52,821 bases of DNA from DATKKK01 sp964354625 (lineage in GTDB: Archaea; Thermoproteota; Bathyarchaeia; Bathyarchaeales; Bathycorpusculaceae): contig CAYHAK010000006.1 of NCBI GenBank assembly GCA_964354625.1, forward strand, positions 1-52,821, written 5' to 3'. The notes under the pieces are model-generated. The model made no database searches. It saw only the letters and a program-made list of their open reading frames with translations, and was not told where the DNA came from. Position numbers and translations under genes: made by a program. Below, piece after piece: positions 24,299 to 33,852 of the stretch. Numbering within the stretch: position 1 is the stretch's first letter; the number at the start of each line of letters is the position of its first letter.

Positions 24299-27200
24299 AT
24301 GACTGAGATATCAAAAGAAGATACGCATCTCCTGTTGAAAGCCTTCTTCAAGGAGAAAGGCCTTGTTCGCCAGCATTTGGACTCTTATAACGAGTTCATC
24401 GACCACGGCCTACAAGAAGTCATAGACGAAGTCGGCGAAATCTCAATAGAAGTGCCCGAAAGCCCCTACAAAGTCAAGCTGGGCCAAATCTGGATAATAG
24501 ACCCACAAACCCGAATAACAGGTCCGTACGCTACGGAAGTTGACGGCACAAAACACGAAATCTACCCCCTCGAAGCCCGACTCAGAAACCTAGCCTACGC
24601 CGCACCAACTGCCCTGGAAATGACGCCTGTCATAGACGGTCGAGAACAAGACACAGAGCTCGTTTACGTCGGAAATATACCCGTAATGCTCAAGTCCAAG
24701 CTGTGCTTCCTCTCACAGCTATCTCGAGAGGAGCTTATCGCCTGCGGCGAAGACCCAGACGATCCAGGCGGATACTTTGTAGTAAACGGTTCAGAACGCG
24801 TGATCGTGGCCATGGAGGATTTGGCGCCGAACCGCATAATCGTGGACATCGACGAGAAAGGAGCTACACCTCTTTACCAGTCTAAGATATTCTCAACCAC
24901 CGTCGGCTTCAGGGCAAGAATAGAGCTGAAACTCAAACCCGACGGAGCCATCTACGTCTCAGTTCCAGGCGTGCCCTCTGAAATCCCATTCATCGTGCTG
25001 ATGCGCGCCTTAGGCCTGGAATCGGACAAGGAAATAGCCGAAGCCATATCTTTTGAGAAGGAAATACAGAGAGAACTGGAGCATTCCTACGAAAAAGCCA
25101 TAGGCGTAGACAACGCGAAAGACGCAATTCTATTCATAGGAAACCGTGTGGCCCACGGACAAGTTGAGGAATACCGTACACAGAAAGCAGAAACTGCCAT
25201 AGACAAGAACTTCCTGCCCCATATAGGTCGAACGTCTCAGAACAGAAAAGAAAAGGCCCTGTTCCTCGGTGAAATGGCATGCAGAGCCGTAGAACTGAAA
25301 CTCGGAAGAAGAAAACCAGATGACAAGGACCACTTCAAGAACAAGCGGCTCAGGCTTGCTGGCCCGTTGCTCGCTGATCTCTTCAGAGTCGCCTTCAGAA
25401 ACCTCGTCCGAGACATAAAGTACCAGCTTGAACGCATAGGCGTCAAAGGACCAATAATAACCGTCTCAGCAGCTGTAAGGCCCGGAATAGTGAGCGAAAG
25501 ATTCCAACACTCGCTTGCCACCGGAAACTGGGGAAGAGGAAGAGTCGGCGTAACCCAACTTCTCGACAGAACAAACCACATCTCCACACTCAGCCACCTT
25601 CGAAGGTTGCAGTCGCCTCTGAGCCGAAGCCAACCCAACTTCGAAGCAAGAGACCTGCACCCTACTCATTGGGGTCGCTTGTGCCCGAACGAGACGCCTG
25701 AAGGCTCCAACTGCGGACTCGTCAAGAACCTTGCCCTGTCAGCCTGCATATCTGTAGGTGTGAACCCAGAGAAAATCAAGCAAACACTGTTCAGTGTGGG
25801 CACAGCTCCAGTCTACGAATCAAACGAAACCATCAGACTCACAGGCGCAAAAGTGTTCGTTGATGGGAGCATCATCGGCTATCACACTTCGCCAGCAAAG
25901 ATGGTTCAGGAATTCAGGCAAAGACGAAGAAACGGAGAAATCTCAACCGAGGCCAACATAGCACACTTCTCCAAAGTCATCGGCGAAAGAGAGGAAGTAT
26001 ACGTCAACTGCGACGAAGGAAGAGTCAGAAGGCCTCTCATAATAGAGGACAACGGCGTATCAAAGCTCCAGCCAGAGAACTTTGCAAAGATCGCCTCCGG
26101 AGAAAAGTCTTGGGAAGACATGGTCAAGGCAGGCATAATCGAATACTTGGACGCTGAGGAGGAAGAAAACGCGTACGTGGCACTGCACATCGAAGACGTG
26201 ACCAAGGATCACACGCATCTGGAAATCGCCACCTACACCATTCTCGGAATATGCGCATCAACGATCCCCTACGCGGAACACAACCAGTCACCTCGGAATT
26301 CGTATCAGGCCGCAATGGCCAAGCAGGCCTTGGGAATATACGCCACAAACTTCCAGCAACGCGTAGATTCGAGGTCACACACGTTGCACTACCCTCAAGC
26401 CCCTCTGATCGAAACGGCGCTGATGGAGACTATGGGGTACAAGTTGCGCCCCTCAGGACAGAACTGCGTCGTCGCGGTCTTGTCTTTCGAAGGCTACAAC
26501 ATGGAAGACGCGCTTATATTCAACAAGGCTTCAATAGAAAGAGGCCTATTCCGATCAACCTTCTACAGGATCTACGAGGCTGAATGCCGCCAGTACCTCG
26601 GAGGGCTGAAAGACAAATTCATCTTGCCCGAACCTGGGACGCGGGGATTCAGAGGCGAACAGTACTACAGGCTTCTCGAGCCTGACGGCATAATAGGATT
26701 AGAAGCAAACGTCGCAGGTGGAGATGTGCTCATCGGCAGAATCAGCCCACCCAGATTCCTTGAAGAATACAAGGAGTTCGAAATGAAAGGGCCTTCTATG
26801 CGAGACACATCCACTGACATGCGCCCCTCAGAAAACGGAACCGTTGATGCCATCTTCATCACTCAATCCGGCGAAGGAAGCAAACTCGTCAAAGTAAGAG
26901 TCCGCGACCAACGCATACCCGAGCTGGGAGACAAGTTCGCCTCCCGCCACGGACAGAAAGGCGTCATCGGCCTGATCGTGCCCCAGGAAGACCTGCCCTT
27001 CACAGAAGACGGCATAGTCCCTGACATAATAGTCAACCCCCACGCCATCCCCTCAAGAATGACCGTAGGCCAGTTCGTCGAATCGCTCGCGGGAAAGGTC
27101 GCCTCCATAAGAGGAAAGCCTGTCGACGGAACACCTTTCTCAAACGAAGGACCAGACGACCTCAGAAAAGCACTCGTCAAAATGGGATACAGCAACACTG

Positions 27201-27664
27201 GCAGCGAAGTCTTCTACAATGGAATTACAGGAGGAAAATTCGTAGCAGACATATACGTCGGAGTCGTGTACTACCAGAAGCTGCATCACATGGTGGCTGA
27301 CAAGATCCACGCCAGGGCACGCGGACAGGTCCAGATGCTGACCAGGCAGCCAACTGAGGGCAGAGCTCGAGGTGGTGGCTTGAGGTTCGGTGAGATGGAA
27401 CGCGACTGCCTCATTGGACACGGCGCAGCCATGTTGCTCCGCGACAGGCTACTCGAAGAATCCGACAAGTACACGCTTTACATCTGCGAAAACTGCGGTC
27501 ACATATCCTACTACGACATGAAGCAGCGAAAGCACGTGTGCAAGCTCTGTGAAGACAAAGCCAAGATTTCGCCTGTCACAGTTTCGTACGCTTTCAAGCT
27601 TCTGCTTCAAGAGCTGGCCAGTCTGTGTATAACGCCTAAGCTGAAACTCAAGGAGAAGGTATAA
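24299..27664 (+). CDS. rpoB: DNA-directed RNA polymerase subunit B
   Basis: Encodes 1121 residues from ATG 24299, the length of undivided archaeal RpoB (B''+B'). An in-frame ATG at 24257 would add 14 residues not typical of the family. Visible marks are the N-terminal protrusion ('HLDSYNEFIDHGLQEVI'), 'DPDDPGGYFVVNGSERVIV', the catalytic-core 'GYNMEDALIFNKASIERGLF', the hybrid-binding 'RDQRIPELGDKFASRHGQKG', and the C-terminal zinc ribbon 'CENCGH...CKLCE'. It forms the active-centre cleft with RpoA. rpoA follows after one base. Confidence 0.97.
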   Translation: MTEISKEDTHLLLKAFFKEKGLVRQHLDSYNEFIDHGLQEVIDEVGEISIEVPESPYKVKLGQIWIIDPQTRITGPYATEVDGTKHEIYPLEARLRNLAYAAPTALEMTPVIDGREQDTELVYVGNIPVMLKSKLCFLSQLSREELIACGEDPDDPGGYFVVNGSERVIVAMEDLAPNRIIVDIDEKGATPLYQSKIFSTTVGFRARIELKLKPDGAIYVSVPGVPSEIPFIVLMRALGLESDKEIAEAISFEKEIQRELEHSYEKAIGVDNAKDAILFIGNRVAHGQVEEYRTQKAETAIDKNFLPHIGRTSQNRKEKALFLGEMACRAVELKLGRRKPDDKDHFKNKRLRLAGPLLADLFRVAFRNLVRDIKYQLERIGVKGPIITVSAAVRPGIVSERFQHSLATGNWGRGRVGVTQLLDRTNHISTLSHLRRLQSPLSRSQPNFEARDLHPTHWGRLCPNETPEGSNCGLVKNLALSACISVGVNPEKIKQTLFSVGTAPVYESNETIRLTGAKVFVDGSIIGYHTSPAKMVQEFRQRRRNGEISTEANIAHFSKVIGEREEVYVNCDEGRVRRPLIIEDNGVSKLQPENFAKIASGEKSWEDMVKAGIIEYLDAEEEENAYVALHIEDVTKDHTHLEIATYTILGICASTIPYAEHNQSPRNSYQAAMAKQALGIYATNFQQRVDSRSHTLHYPQAPLIETALMETMGYKLRPSGQNCVVAVLSFEGYNMEDALIFNKASIERGLFRSTFYRIYEAECRQYLGGLKDKFILPEPGTRGFRGEQYYRLLEPDGIIGLEANVAGGDVLIGRISPPRFLEEYKEFEMKGPSMRDTSTDMRPSENGTVDAIFITQSGEGSKLVKVRVRDQRIPELGDKFASRHGQKGVIGLIVPQEDLPFTEDGIVPDIIVNPHAIPSRMTVGQFVESLAGKVASIRGKPVDGTPFSNEGPDDLRKALVKMGYSNTGSEVFYNGITGGKFVADIYVGVVYYQKLHHMVADKIHARARGQVQMLTRQPTEGRARGGGLRFGEMERDCLIGHGAAMLLRDRLLEESDKYTLYICENCGHISYYDMKQRKHVCKLCEDKAKISPVTVSYAFKLLLQELASLCITPKLKLKEKV

Positions 27665-27665
27665 A

Positions 27666-30600
27666 ATGGCAGCTGAAGAAACAATACATAAAGTTGTTGA
27701 GGGCGTCTACTTCGGTCTCTTCTCGCCTCAAGACATACGCAAGCTATCAGTGGTGGAGGTGCAGACGCCAGACACATACGATGAGGACGGTGCACCAATC
27801 ACCGCCGGACTTATGGACGGCAGGCTTGGCACTCTCGAGCCCAGGCAAAGATGCAGGACCTGCGGCAACACGGCCATACGATGTCCTGGTCATTTCGGCC
27901 ATATCGAACTCGCTGTTCCCATCGTGCATATCGAATTCACAAAGATAATCCATGACCTTCTGCGAACGAACTGTCGGAATTGTGGTCGCATATTGCTCGC
28001 GGACGAAACCATCAAACGCGTTCAGACGAGGATCGACAGGACCCGCGAGCTTCTAGGCATGGTTCCAGACGAGATATTCAAGGAGATCGTTCAAGAGACA
28101 AAGACGAAGCAGTGTCCTCACTGCGGCGCCGTGCAGTATAAGACAACTTTCGAGAAGCCAACAAAATTCAGCGAGCAGATCCCCGAAAGCGGCTCAGAAC
28201 CGTTGACGCCTAGCATGATCAGGGAAAGGATGGAACGCATATCCGATGAAGACCTGCAGATTGTGGGGTTCAACCCGAAGACTGCGCGTCCGGAGTGGAT
28301 GGTTCTCCAGGTGTTGCCTGTCCCACCAGTCTACGTTCGCCCATCAATCACACTGGAATCGGGCATTCGTTCAGAAGATGACCTGACCCACAAGCTTGTG
28401 GACATAATCCGCATAAACCAGAGACTGAAGGAGAACATGGACGCAGGCGCCCCTACACTCATCATACAGGACCTCTCCGAGCTTCTGCAGTACCACGTGA
28501 CAACCTACTTCAACAATGAAGCATCAGGAATACCTCCGGCCAGACATCGCTCGGGAAGGGCACTGAAGACGCTGTCTCAGCGATTGAAAGGAAAGGAAGG
28601 CCGATTCAGAAGCAACCTCTCAGGAAAGCGCGTTGACTTCTCAGCCCGCACTGTCGTGTCTCCTGACCCCAACCTCGACATAAACGAGGTCGGCGTCCCA
28701 GTAGAGATAGCCATGCAGTTGTCCGTGCCTGAAAAAGTGACAGAGTGGAACATCGCGGAAATGCGGAGACTCGTTGTTAACGGACCTGAAAAGCATCCTG
28801 GCACGCTTTACATTATCAGGCCGGATGGCAAGCGCATAAGGCTCGAGTTTGTCATCGACCGAGAGAAACTCGCTGAGGCCGTGGAGCCTGGCTTCATTGT
28901 GGAGAGGCATCTGAGGAACGGTGACATAGCCATCTTCAACCGCCAGCCCTCGCTTCACCGCATGTCAATAATGGCGCACTACGTACGCGTCTTACCGTAC
29001 AAAACGTTCCGCCTACACCTGTGCGTTTGCCCGCCGTACAATGCGGATTTTGATGGCGACGAAATGAACCTTCACGTGCCTCAGAGCGAGGAGGCGCGAA
29101 CTGAAGCATTGTTGCTTATGCAAGTTCAGGATCAGATACTGTCGCCTAGATTCGGCGGTCCTATAATAGGTGCGATCCGGGATTTCATAACCTCCGCGTA
29201 CCTGTTCACGAGGCAATCGAGCTATCTGACGCGGAATGAGGTCAACAGGCTGTTGCTTGGATCGAAGTACGAAGGCCCTCTTCCAGAGCCTAAGATCAAG
29301 TCGCCACAACCGCTTTGGAGCGGCAAGCAGATATTCAGTCTTTTCCTGCCGAAGGATCTGAACTATGTTTTGAAGGCCAGCATTTGCCAAGGTTGTTCCA
29401 AGTGTTTGGAAGAGAAGTGTCCGTTCGACGCCTACGTGGTCGTGAAGAACGGGCAACTCATAAGCGGTGTCATAGACAGACGTTCAATAGGAGCCGAACA
29501 GTCCGAGAGTCTTCTGCACAGAATAGTCAAGGACTACGGAACCCAGGCAGGACGCGAATTTCTTAACCGAATAACCAGAATGCTGAAACTGTTCATATCC
29601 GTGCGTGGCTTCACATATTCGTATGACGAACTTGTTCTCTCGCCGAAGGCTGAAGACAAGATCGAGAAGACCATGGAAGAGATCGAAAACAAGATAGAAG
29701 GCCTCATCGAAAGCTATCGTAAGCGCACGCTGCCAAGGCTTCCGGGACAAACGCTTGAAGACTCGTTCGAAATATACGTCATGAATGAACTTGCCAACGC
29801 ACGAGATCGGTCTGGCAAAATAGCTGACCAAGACTTCACTCTGGACAATTCGGGCATCGTTATGACGAGAACAGGCGCCAGGGGCTCAAGCCTGAACATC
29901 GGCCAGATCAGCGCCTGCGTGGGACAGCAGGCTGTGCGTGGGAAGCGAATCCTGCGAGGCTACGGCGGCCGCGCGCTGCCGCATTTCGCGGTCGGAGACC
30001 CAAGCCCGAAAGCAAGAGGCTTCGTGTATTCGTCCTACCAGACTGGGCTTGACGTTATCGAGTTCTTCTTCCACGCTATGGGAGGCAGAGAGGGCCTCGT
30101 GGACACAGCCGTTAGGACCCAGCAGAGCGGTTACATGCAAAGACGGTTGATCAACGCACTTGAGCACCTGCGCCTTGAATATGATGGCACCGTCAGAAAC
30201 TCGGCAGGCGACATTATCCAGTTCAAATACGGCGAAGACGGCGTTGACCCTGCCAAGAGCGACCACGGAAAGGCCGTAAACGTAAGCAGACTTGTCGATC
30301 AGATAAGGATAGCCACGGAAAAAGGCAAACCTGCCACAGCCGAGCACGTCAAGAAACAGCTGGAAGAGGTTGAGAACGTGCTTACGCCCATCCTCGTAGA
30401 CGAGCTGAAGCAGAATGCAGCCAAATCAAAGCTGAGCACAGGCGGCGTGGACAAGGCCATCAAACTGACGGTTGAGCACTACAAGCATGCCCTAATGGAG
30501 CCCGGAGAGGCAGTTGGCATCGTAGCAGCCCAGTCGATAGGCGAGCCAGGCACGCAGATGACTCTCAGAACTTTCCACTACGCAGGTGTCAGAGAGCAAA

Positions 30601-31490
30601 ACGTCACTCTAGGCTTGCCACGACTGATCGAAATCGTCGACGCTAGGCGCATTCCATCCACTCCAATTATGACCATCTACCTGACTGATGAGCACAGGAA
30701 GAGCCGAGAGGCCGCAGTGAAGATTGCCCGCCAAATAGTCTTCACGTCAATCGAGGACGTAGCCAAGGCAATATACGAAGATCCAATGCACGAGGAAATA
30801 GTGATCGAGCTTGACAAGACAATGATGGAAGACCGCGAAGTGACCATGGCAGAGCTGAAGACCGCATTAGAGACACAGAATGCCACGGTTAAGGTAAAGG
30901 CCAGCAGCATCCACATAAAGCCGAAGAAGGCTGACGCGCTGAAAAAGATGCTGGGCCAGGTCTCGGCTGTCCACGTTAAAGGAGTCCCAGGTCTAAAACG
31001 AGTGCTGGTCACCGAAGAGCACGGCGAATGGGTAATCAGAACAGACGGCTCAAACCTGCCCAAGGTCCTTGAGATAATAGGCATCGACACCAGTAAAACC
31101 ACTACAAACAACGTTCACGAGATTGCCAAAACCATCGGCATCGAAGCGGCGAGGAACGCGTTGACGCATGAGGCGAAAAGCGTTCTGGAAGAACAGGGCT
31201 TAGATGTTGATGTTCGCCACGTCATGCTTGTGGCTGACATGATGACGTCCACAGGAGAAGTGCAGCAGATAGGCAGGCACGGCATCAGCGGCCAGAAATC
31301 AAGCGTGCTTGCGAGGGCTGCCTTTGAGATCACGGTGCCTAACATTGTTGAAGCTGCAGTCAAAGGCGAAAGCGACCCGCTTAAGGGCGTGACCGAAAAC
31401 GTAATAGTGGGGCAGTCCGTTCCAATAGGCACAGGACTTGTAGAGTTATACATGAGTACATTCGAACTGAAGAAGGGTGAAAGCAAGTGA
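27666..31490 (+). CDS. rpoA: DNA-directed RNA polymerase subunit A, undivided (A' + A'')
   Basis: Encodes 1274 residues containing both A' and A'' in one chain; most Euryarchaeota and Crenarchaeota split them near residue 890. The N-terminal zinc site is 'CRTCGNTAIRCPGHFGHIEL', a second cysteine pair is 'CRNCGR' with 'CPHCG', and the catalytic Mg-binding NADFDGDEMN has D461, D463 and D465. The A'' half has the bridge/trigger region 'MEPGEAVGIVAAQSIGEPGTQMTLRTFHYAG' split over about residues 945-975. A cysteine cluster C574, C577, C580 and C585 (CxxCxxCxxxxCP) lies in an insertion before 'DAYVVVKNGQLISGVID' and looks like a 4Fe-4S site. The gene overlaps rpl30e by four bases. Confidence 0.97.
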   Translation: MAAEETIHKVVEGVYFGLFSPQDIRKLSVVEVQTPDTYDEDGAPITAGLMDGRLGTLEPRQRCRTCGNTAIRCPGHFGHIELAVPIVHIEFTKIIHDLLRTNCRNCGRILLADETIKRVQTRIDRTRELLGMVPDEIFKEIVQETKTKQCPHCGAVQYKTTFEKPTKFSEQIPESGSEPLTPSMIRERMERISDEDLQIVGFNPKTARPEWMVLQVLPVPPVYVRPSITLESGIRSEDDLTHKLVDIIRINQRLKENMDAGAPTLIIQDLSELLQYHVTTYFNNEASGIPPARHRSGRALKTLSQRLKGKEGRFRSNLSGKRVDFSARTVVSPDPNLDINEVGVPVEIAMQLSVPEKVTEWNIAEMRRLVVNGPEKHPGTLYIIRPDGKRIRLEFVIDREKLAEAVEPGFIVERHLRNGDIAIFNRQPSLHRMSIMAHYVRVLPYKTFRLHLCVCPPYNADFDGDEMNLHVPQSEEARTEALLLMQVQDQILSPRFGGPIIGAIRDFITSAYLFTRQSSYLTRNEVNRLLLGSKYEGPLPEPKIKSPQPLWSGKQIFSLFLPKDLNYVLKASICQGCSKCLEEKCPFDAYVVVKNGQLISGVIDRRSIGAEQSESLLHRIVKDYGTQAGREFLNRITRMLKLFISVRGFTYSYDELVLSPKAEDKIEKTMEEIENKIEGLIESYRKRTLPRLPGQTLEDSFEIYVMNELANARDRSGKIADQDFTLDNSGIVMTRTGARGSSLNIGQISACVGQQAVRGKRILRGYGGRALPHFAVGDPSPKARGFVYSSYQTGLDVIEFFFHAMGGREGLVDTAVRTQQSGYMQRRLINALEHLRLEYDGTVRNSAGDIIQFKYGEDGVDPAKSDHGKAVNVSRLVDQIRIATEKGKPATAEHVKKQLEEVENVLTPILVDELKQNAAKSKLSTGGVDKAIKLTVEHYKHALMEPGEAVGIVAAQSIGEPGTQMTLRTFHYAGVREQNVTLGLPRLIEIVDARRIPSTPIMTIYLTDEHRKSREAAVKIARQIVFTSIEDVAKAIYEDPMHEEIVIELDKTMMEDREVTMAELKTALETQNATVKVKASSIHIKPKKADALKKMLGQVSAVHVKGVPGLKRVLVTEEHGEWVIRTDGSNLPKVLEIIGIDTSKTTTNNVHEIAKTIGIEAARNALTHEAKSVLEEQGLDVDVRHVMLVADMMTSTGEVQQIGRHGISGQKSSVLARAAFEITVPNIVEAAVKGESDPLKGVTENVIVGQSVPIGTGLVELYMSTFELKKGESK

Positions 31491-31822
31491 TAGACATAGA
31501 CAAGGCAATCGCTGCCGCAGTCAAAACGGGCAAAGTCTCATTCGGGACGAACTCGGCAATTCAGAATGCCCAGTCGGGAAAGGCCAAGCTTATAGTCGTG
31601 GCCTCAAATTGCCCGAAAAACGTGAGTGCAGATATCGAATACTACTGCAAGCTGTCGAAAGTCCCATTGATAATCTATCGAAGTTCATCTATAGACCTCG
31701 GAGGAGTCTGCGGCAGACCTTTTGCGGTTTCGGCGCTAAGTATAAGAGAGGCAGGAGACTCTGAAATCCTCAAACTCACGGAACCTGCAGAGCCAGAGGG
31801 GTCCACGGAAGGAGACGAATGA
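31487..31822 (+). CDS. rpl30e: Ribosomal protein L30e
   Basis: Encodes 111 residues from GTG 31487, which overlaps the rpoA stop (GTGA). The L7Ae/L30e fold is clear: 'AIAAAVKTGKVSFGTNSAIQNAQSGKAKLIVVASNC' pattern in the first 45 residues and 'SSIDLGGVCGRPFAVSALSI' at about 66-85. An acidic tail of about 20 residues follows the domain. Position between rpoA and nusA is conserved in archaea. The RNA-binding protein belongs to the large ribosomal subunit. Confidence 0.93.
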   Translation: MIDIDKAIAAAVKTGKVSFGTNSAIQNAQSGKAKLIVVASNCPKNVSADIEYYCKLSKVPLIIYRSSSIDLGGVCGRPFAVSALSIREAGDSEILKLTEPAEPEGSTEGDE

Positions 31823-32256
31823 CAACCGGAATTAAGATCACCAGCAACGAAATGCGTTTTATCGCTTTGTTTGAGAGCATCACCAGTGCAAACGTGAAGG
31901 ATTGCATAATCGACGAGGAACTGGGGCGTGTGCTTTTCGTTGTTAGTGAGGGACAGATAGGCGTGGCTATAGGCCGTGGCGGAAGAAACATCCACCAGCT
32001 CGAAAGAATGACAGGCAAGAAACACGAGATAATTGAATACTCAGAAGACGCAGCACAGTTCATCAAGAACGCACTGAAACCCGCACTGGTGAAAGAGGTA
32101 CGCATAACCGAAAAGCCGGACGGCAAGTCAATCGCAGTCATAGCCGTCAACCCGAAGGACAAGGGCATTGCCATTGGCAAGAACGGCAGAAACGCTGAAC
32201 GCCTGCGCTTCTTGGCCAAGAGATACTTTGATATACAGAACGTCAGCATAACGTAG
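31819..32256 (+). CDS. nusA: NusA-like transcription factor
   Basis: Encodes 145 residues, the length of archaeal NusA, which consists only of two KH RNA-binding domains. The GxxG loops are visible as 'GRGGRN' (about residues 54-59) and 'GKNGRN' (about 118-123). The start overlaps the rpl30e stop (ATGA), so it is translationally coupled. In many archaea rps12 and rps7 follow; here they do not. Confidence 0.93.
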   Translation: MTTGIKITSNEMRFIALFESITSANVKDCIIDEELGRVLFVVSEGQIGVAIGRGGRNIHQLERMTGKKHEIIEYSEDAAQFIKNALKPALVKEVRITEKPDGKSIAVIAVNPKDKGIAIGKNGRNAERLRFLAKRYFDIQNVSIT

Positions 32257-32275
32257 ACCAAGGGTGCTTTCAGTT

Positions 32276-32455
32276 ATGGAAAAACGGACGGTTCTGGCCA
32301 TGTGTCTGGCGCTTCTCTTTTCAGCGCTTGTCGGCACAGCTCAAGCGGCAGGTGGGTCACCTGTGGAGCAGTTCGTCGGAAGCCCTTTGCTTATTCTCGT
32401 CGCGATCTTGATCATTGATCTGATTGCTTTTGCCTACCACAAAGTGAGAAAGTAG
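32276..32455 (+). CDS. Small secreted or membrane protein of 59 residues
   Basis: From ATG 32276: a signal-peptide-like segment ('VLAMCLALLFSALVGTAQA', about residues 6-24), a short polar linker and a second hydrophobic helix ('LLILVAILIIDLIAFAY', about 38-54) with a basic end. It starts 19 bases after nusA on the same strand, in the place usually held by rps12. No family recognised. Probably a small membrane protein co-transcribed with the polymerase operon, or transcribed alone. Confidence 0.65.
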   Translation: MEKRTVLAMCLALLFSALVGTAQAAGGSPVEQFVGSPLLILVAILIIDLIAFAYHKVRK

Positions 32456-32467
32456 GCTCTCCGAGGC

Positions 32468-33028
32468 TTATGCTTCGGTTCTTAGTAACACGTCTATGAG
32501 GGCTTTTTGGTCTACTTCTGCTCGTGTTCTCCAGTCCAGGTATAGCTGTTCGCTTTCGTCTTGAGTGAGGTATCCGTAGCGTATGTAGCGGTCGACGTTG
32601 AGGCCCACTTTCCAGTCTGGAAGCTTCTCGCGGAGCAGATCTTCCACTTCTTTCCGTGGGGCTTTGCCTTTGTTGGCTATGATGTGCGAGATGGCTATGG
32701 CTAGCCCTGCGAGGTCATCTATGCGCCAGCCCACCATCTTGGCCTCTTTGGGCGTTAGTTCGCCTCTGAGGGTTATGAGAAACCGCGCCTTGTCCAGCTG
32801 TTCGAGGCTGGGCTTCTCAACAGGCTTCTCGTTCTCGAAGACTGTCTGCACCTTGAGATCCAGTTCCTTCAAGTAATCGTCCAATACTTTCAGCACTTTG
32901 GGGTAGTCCGAGCCTAGGGCCTTGCGGAGTTCCCATCCTTTGACGCCCGGTTTCGCGTGGCGTTTGTAGAAAAGCATGTGGGTGGCTCTCTTCACCTTTG
33001 AGGCATAGGTGGCTTTGCGTTTGCTCAT
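32468..33028 (-). CDS. KITE/MAGE-like winged-helix protein, putative SMC-complex subunit
   Basis: Encodes 186 residues from ATG 33028, whose ATG overlaps the upstream stop (ATGA); a start seven codons earlier is less likely. There is a basic N-terminal winged-helix-like half ('KRATHMLFYKRHAKPGVKGWELRKAL') and a C-terminal half whose order resembles the MAGE/Nse3 winged helix: 'LAIAISHIIANKGKAPRKEVEDLL', then 'VDRYIRYGYLTQD' and 'LYLDWRTRAEVD', comparable to the MAGE ending with WGxRA. KITE proteins (ScpB, MukE, Nse1, Nse3) bind kleisins as dimers. Third gene of the operon with a kleisin-like protein and an Smc5-like ATPase. Family call is by pattern and context. Confidence 0.6.
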   Translation of the reverse strand: MSKRKATYASKVKRATHMLFYKRHAKPGVKGWELRKALGSDYPKVLKVLDDYLKELDLKVQTVFENEKPVEKPSLEQLDKARFLITLRGELTPKEAKMVGWRIDDLAGLAIAISHIIANKGKAPRKEVEDLLREKLPDWKVGLNVDRYIRYGYLTQDESEQLYLDWRTRAEVDQKALIDVLLRTEA

Positions 33029-33852
33029 TTCAGCTCTCCCCTTTTCCATTTCTGCCAGTCTTCGACGGGTATGGGTATGGGCACGCTTACAAGCTGTTTG
33101 CTGGCGATCTTCGTTTCAGGCTTCTCGTTGGGCTTGATGAACATTTCTTCTTCAAGCGGGTGGATTTCCAACGTGGCGTAGCCGTACGTGACGAGGAAGG
33201 CGGTCATAAAGGCGCGATCCACAGTCTCCTCGTAAGTGTCGGCGCCCACGAAACCCCAGTAGCTTACTTTGCCTTCCGTGCCTTTCTCGGCGACTCTGCT
33301 TTTGAGTTGCTGCCAGTAGCTGGCAAGTTCTTCGCTGAACATCTGTTCGCGGAGGATGCGTTGTTGGACGAGTTCCGCGCGGCTGGTTTGGCCCGCTTGC
33401 ACTTCGAGGGGCGGCTGTTCTTTCCATCTTTCGTCAAGTGGGAGTAGGTTGATCCAGTACTGGAGGGATTCCATGATGCTGTGGATGGAGATTTGTTCGA
33501 ATTCGACGATGGGACGCCAGACCTGCACGAACGTGGCCACGAGGCGGTGCTTGTCCATGCGCATGATCTTCTCCTGTAGCAGAAACGGATCCGTATATAG
33601 CGAGGTTGATCGGTGCTTGACCCATTCGCTCTGCAGTTTGACGACGGAGGCGATGCTGTGTATTGTTTCAGCGTCGAGGCACAGGTCTTCGGGAATCTTC
33701 CATTCTGGGAGGTATTCTCTGGCGGTCTTTATGCTTTCGTCCACATTCACGAGGAACGGGTCGAGCGAACGTTCCTCAACGGTCTTGCAGGTGTTGATTA
33801 TGCGGACAATCTTTTCTCTGCCCTGCTTTTCGCGTTCACGCTTGGATCGCAC
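33025..33852 (-). CDS. Kleisin-like protein, putative SMC-complex subunit
   Basis: Encodes 275 residues from GTG 33852, which overlaps the SMC stop by one base. The N-terminal part resembles kleisin N-domains: 'DPFLVNVDESIKTAREYLPE', then a long helix 'ETIHSIASVVKLQSEWVKHRS' like the ScpA helix that lies along the SMC neck. A helical middle follows, and a C-terminal winged-helix-like segment ('VDRAFMTAFLVTYGYATLEIHPLEEEMFI', about residues 215-243) like the kleisin C-domain that caps the SMC head. The call rests on this pattern and on the operon; sequence similarity is low. Confidence 0.6.
   Translation of the reverse strand: MRSKREREKQGREKIVRIINTCKTVEERSLDPFLVNVDESIKTAREYLPEWKIPEDLCLDAETIHSIASVVKLQSEWVKHRSTSLYTDPFLLQEKIMRMDKHRLVATFVQVWRPIVEFEQISIHSIMESLQYWINLLPLDERWKEQPPLEVQAGQTSRAELVQQRILREQMFSEELASYWQQLKSRVAEKGTEGKVSYWGFVGADTYEETVDRAFMTAFLVTYGYATLEIHPLEEEMFIKPNEKPETKIASKQLVSVPIPIPVEDWQKWKRGELK

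Noticed and set aside
29385..29433. Ferredoxin gene fused to or inserted in rpoA
   Set aside because: Only one four-cysteine motif is present and the surrounding polymerase sequence is continuous, so it is a local metal-site-like insertion.
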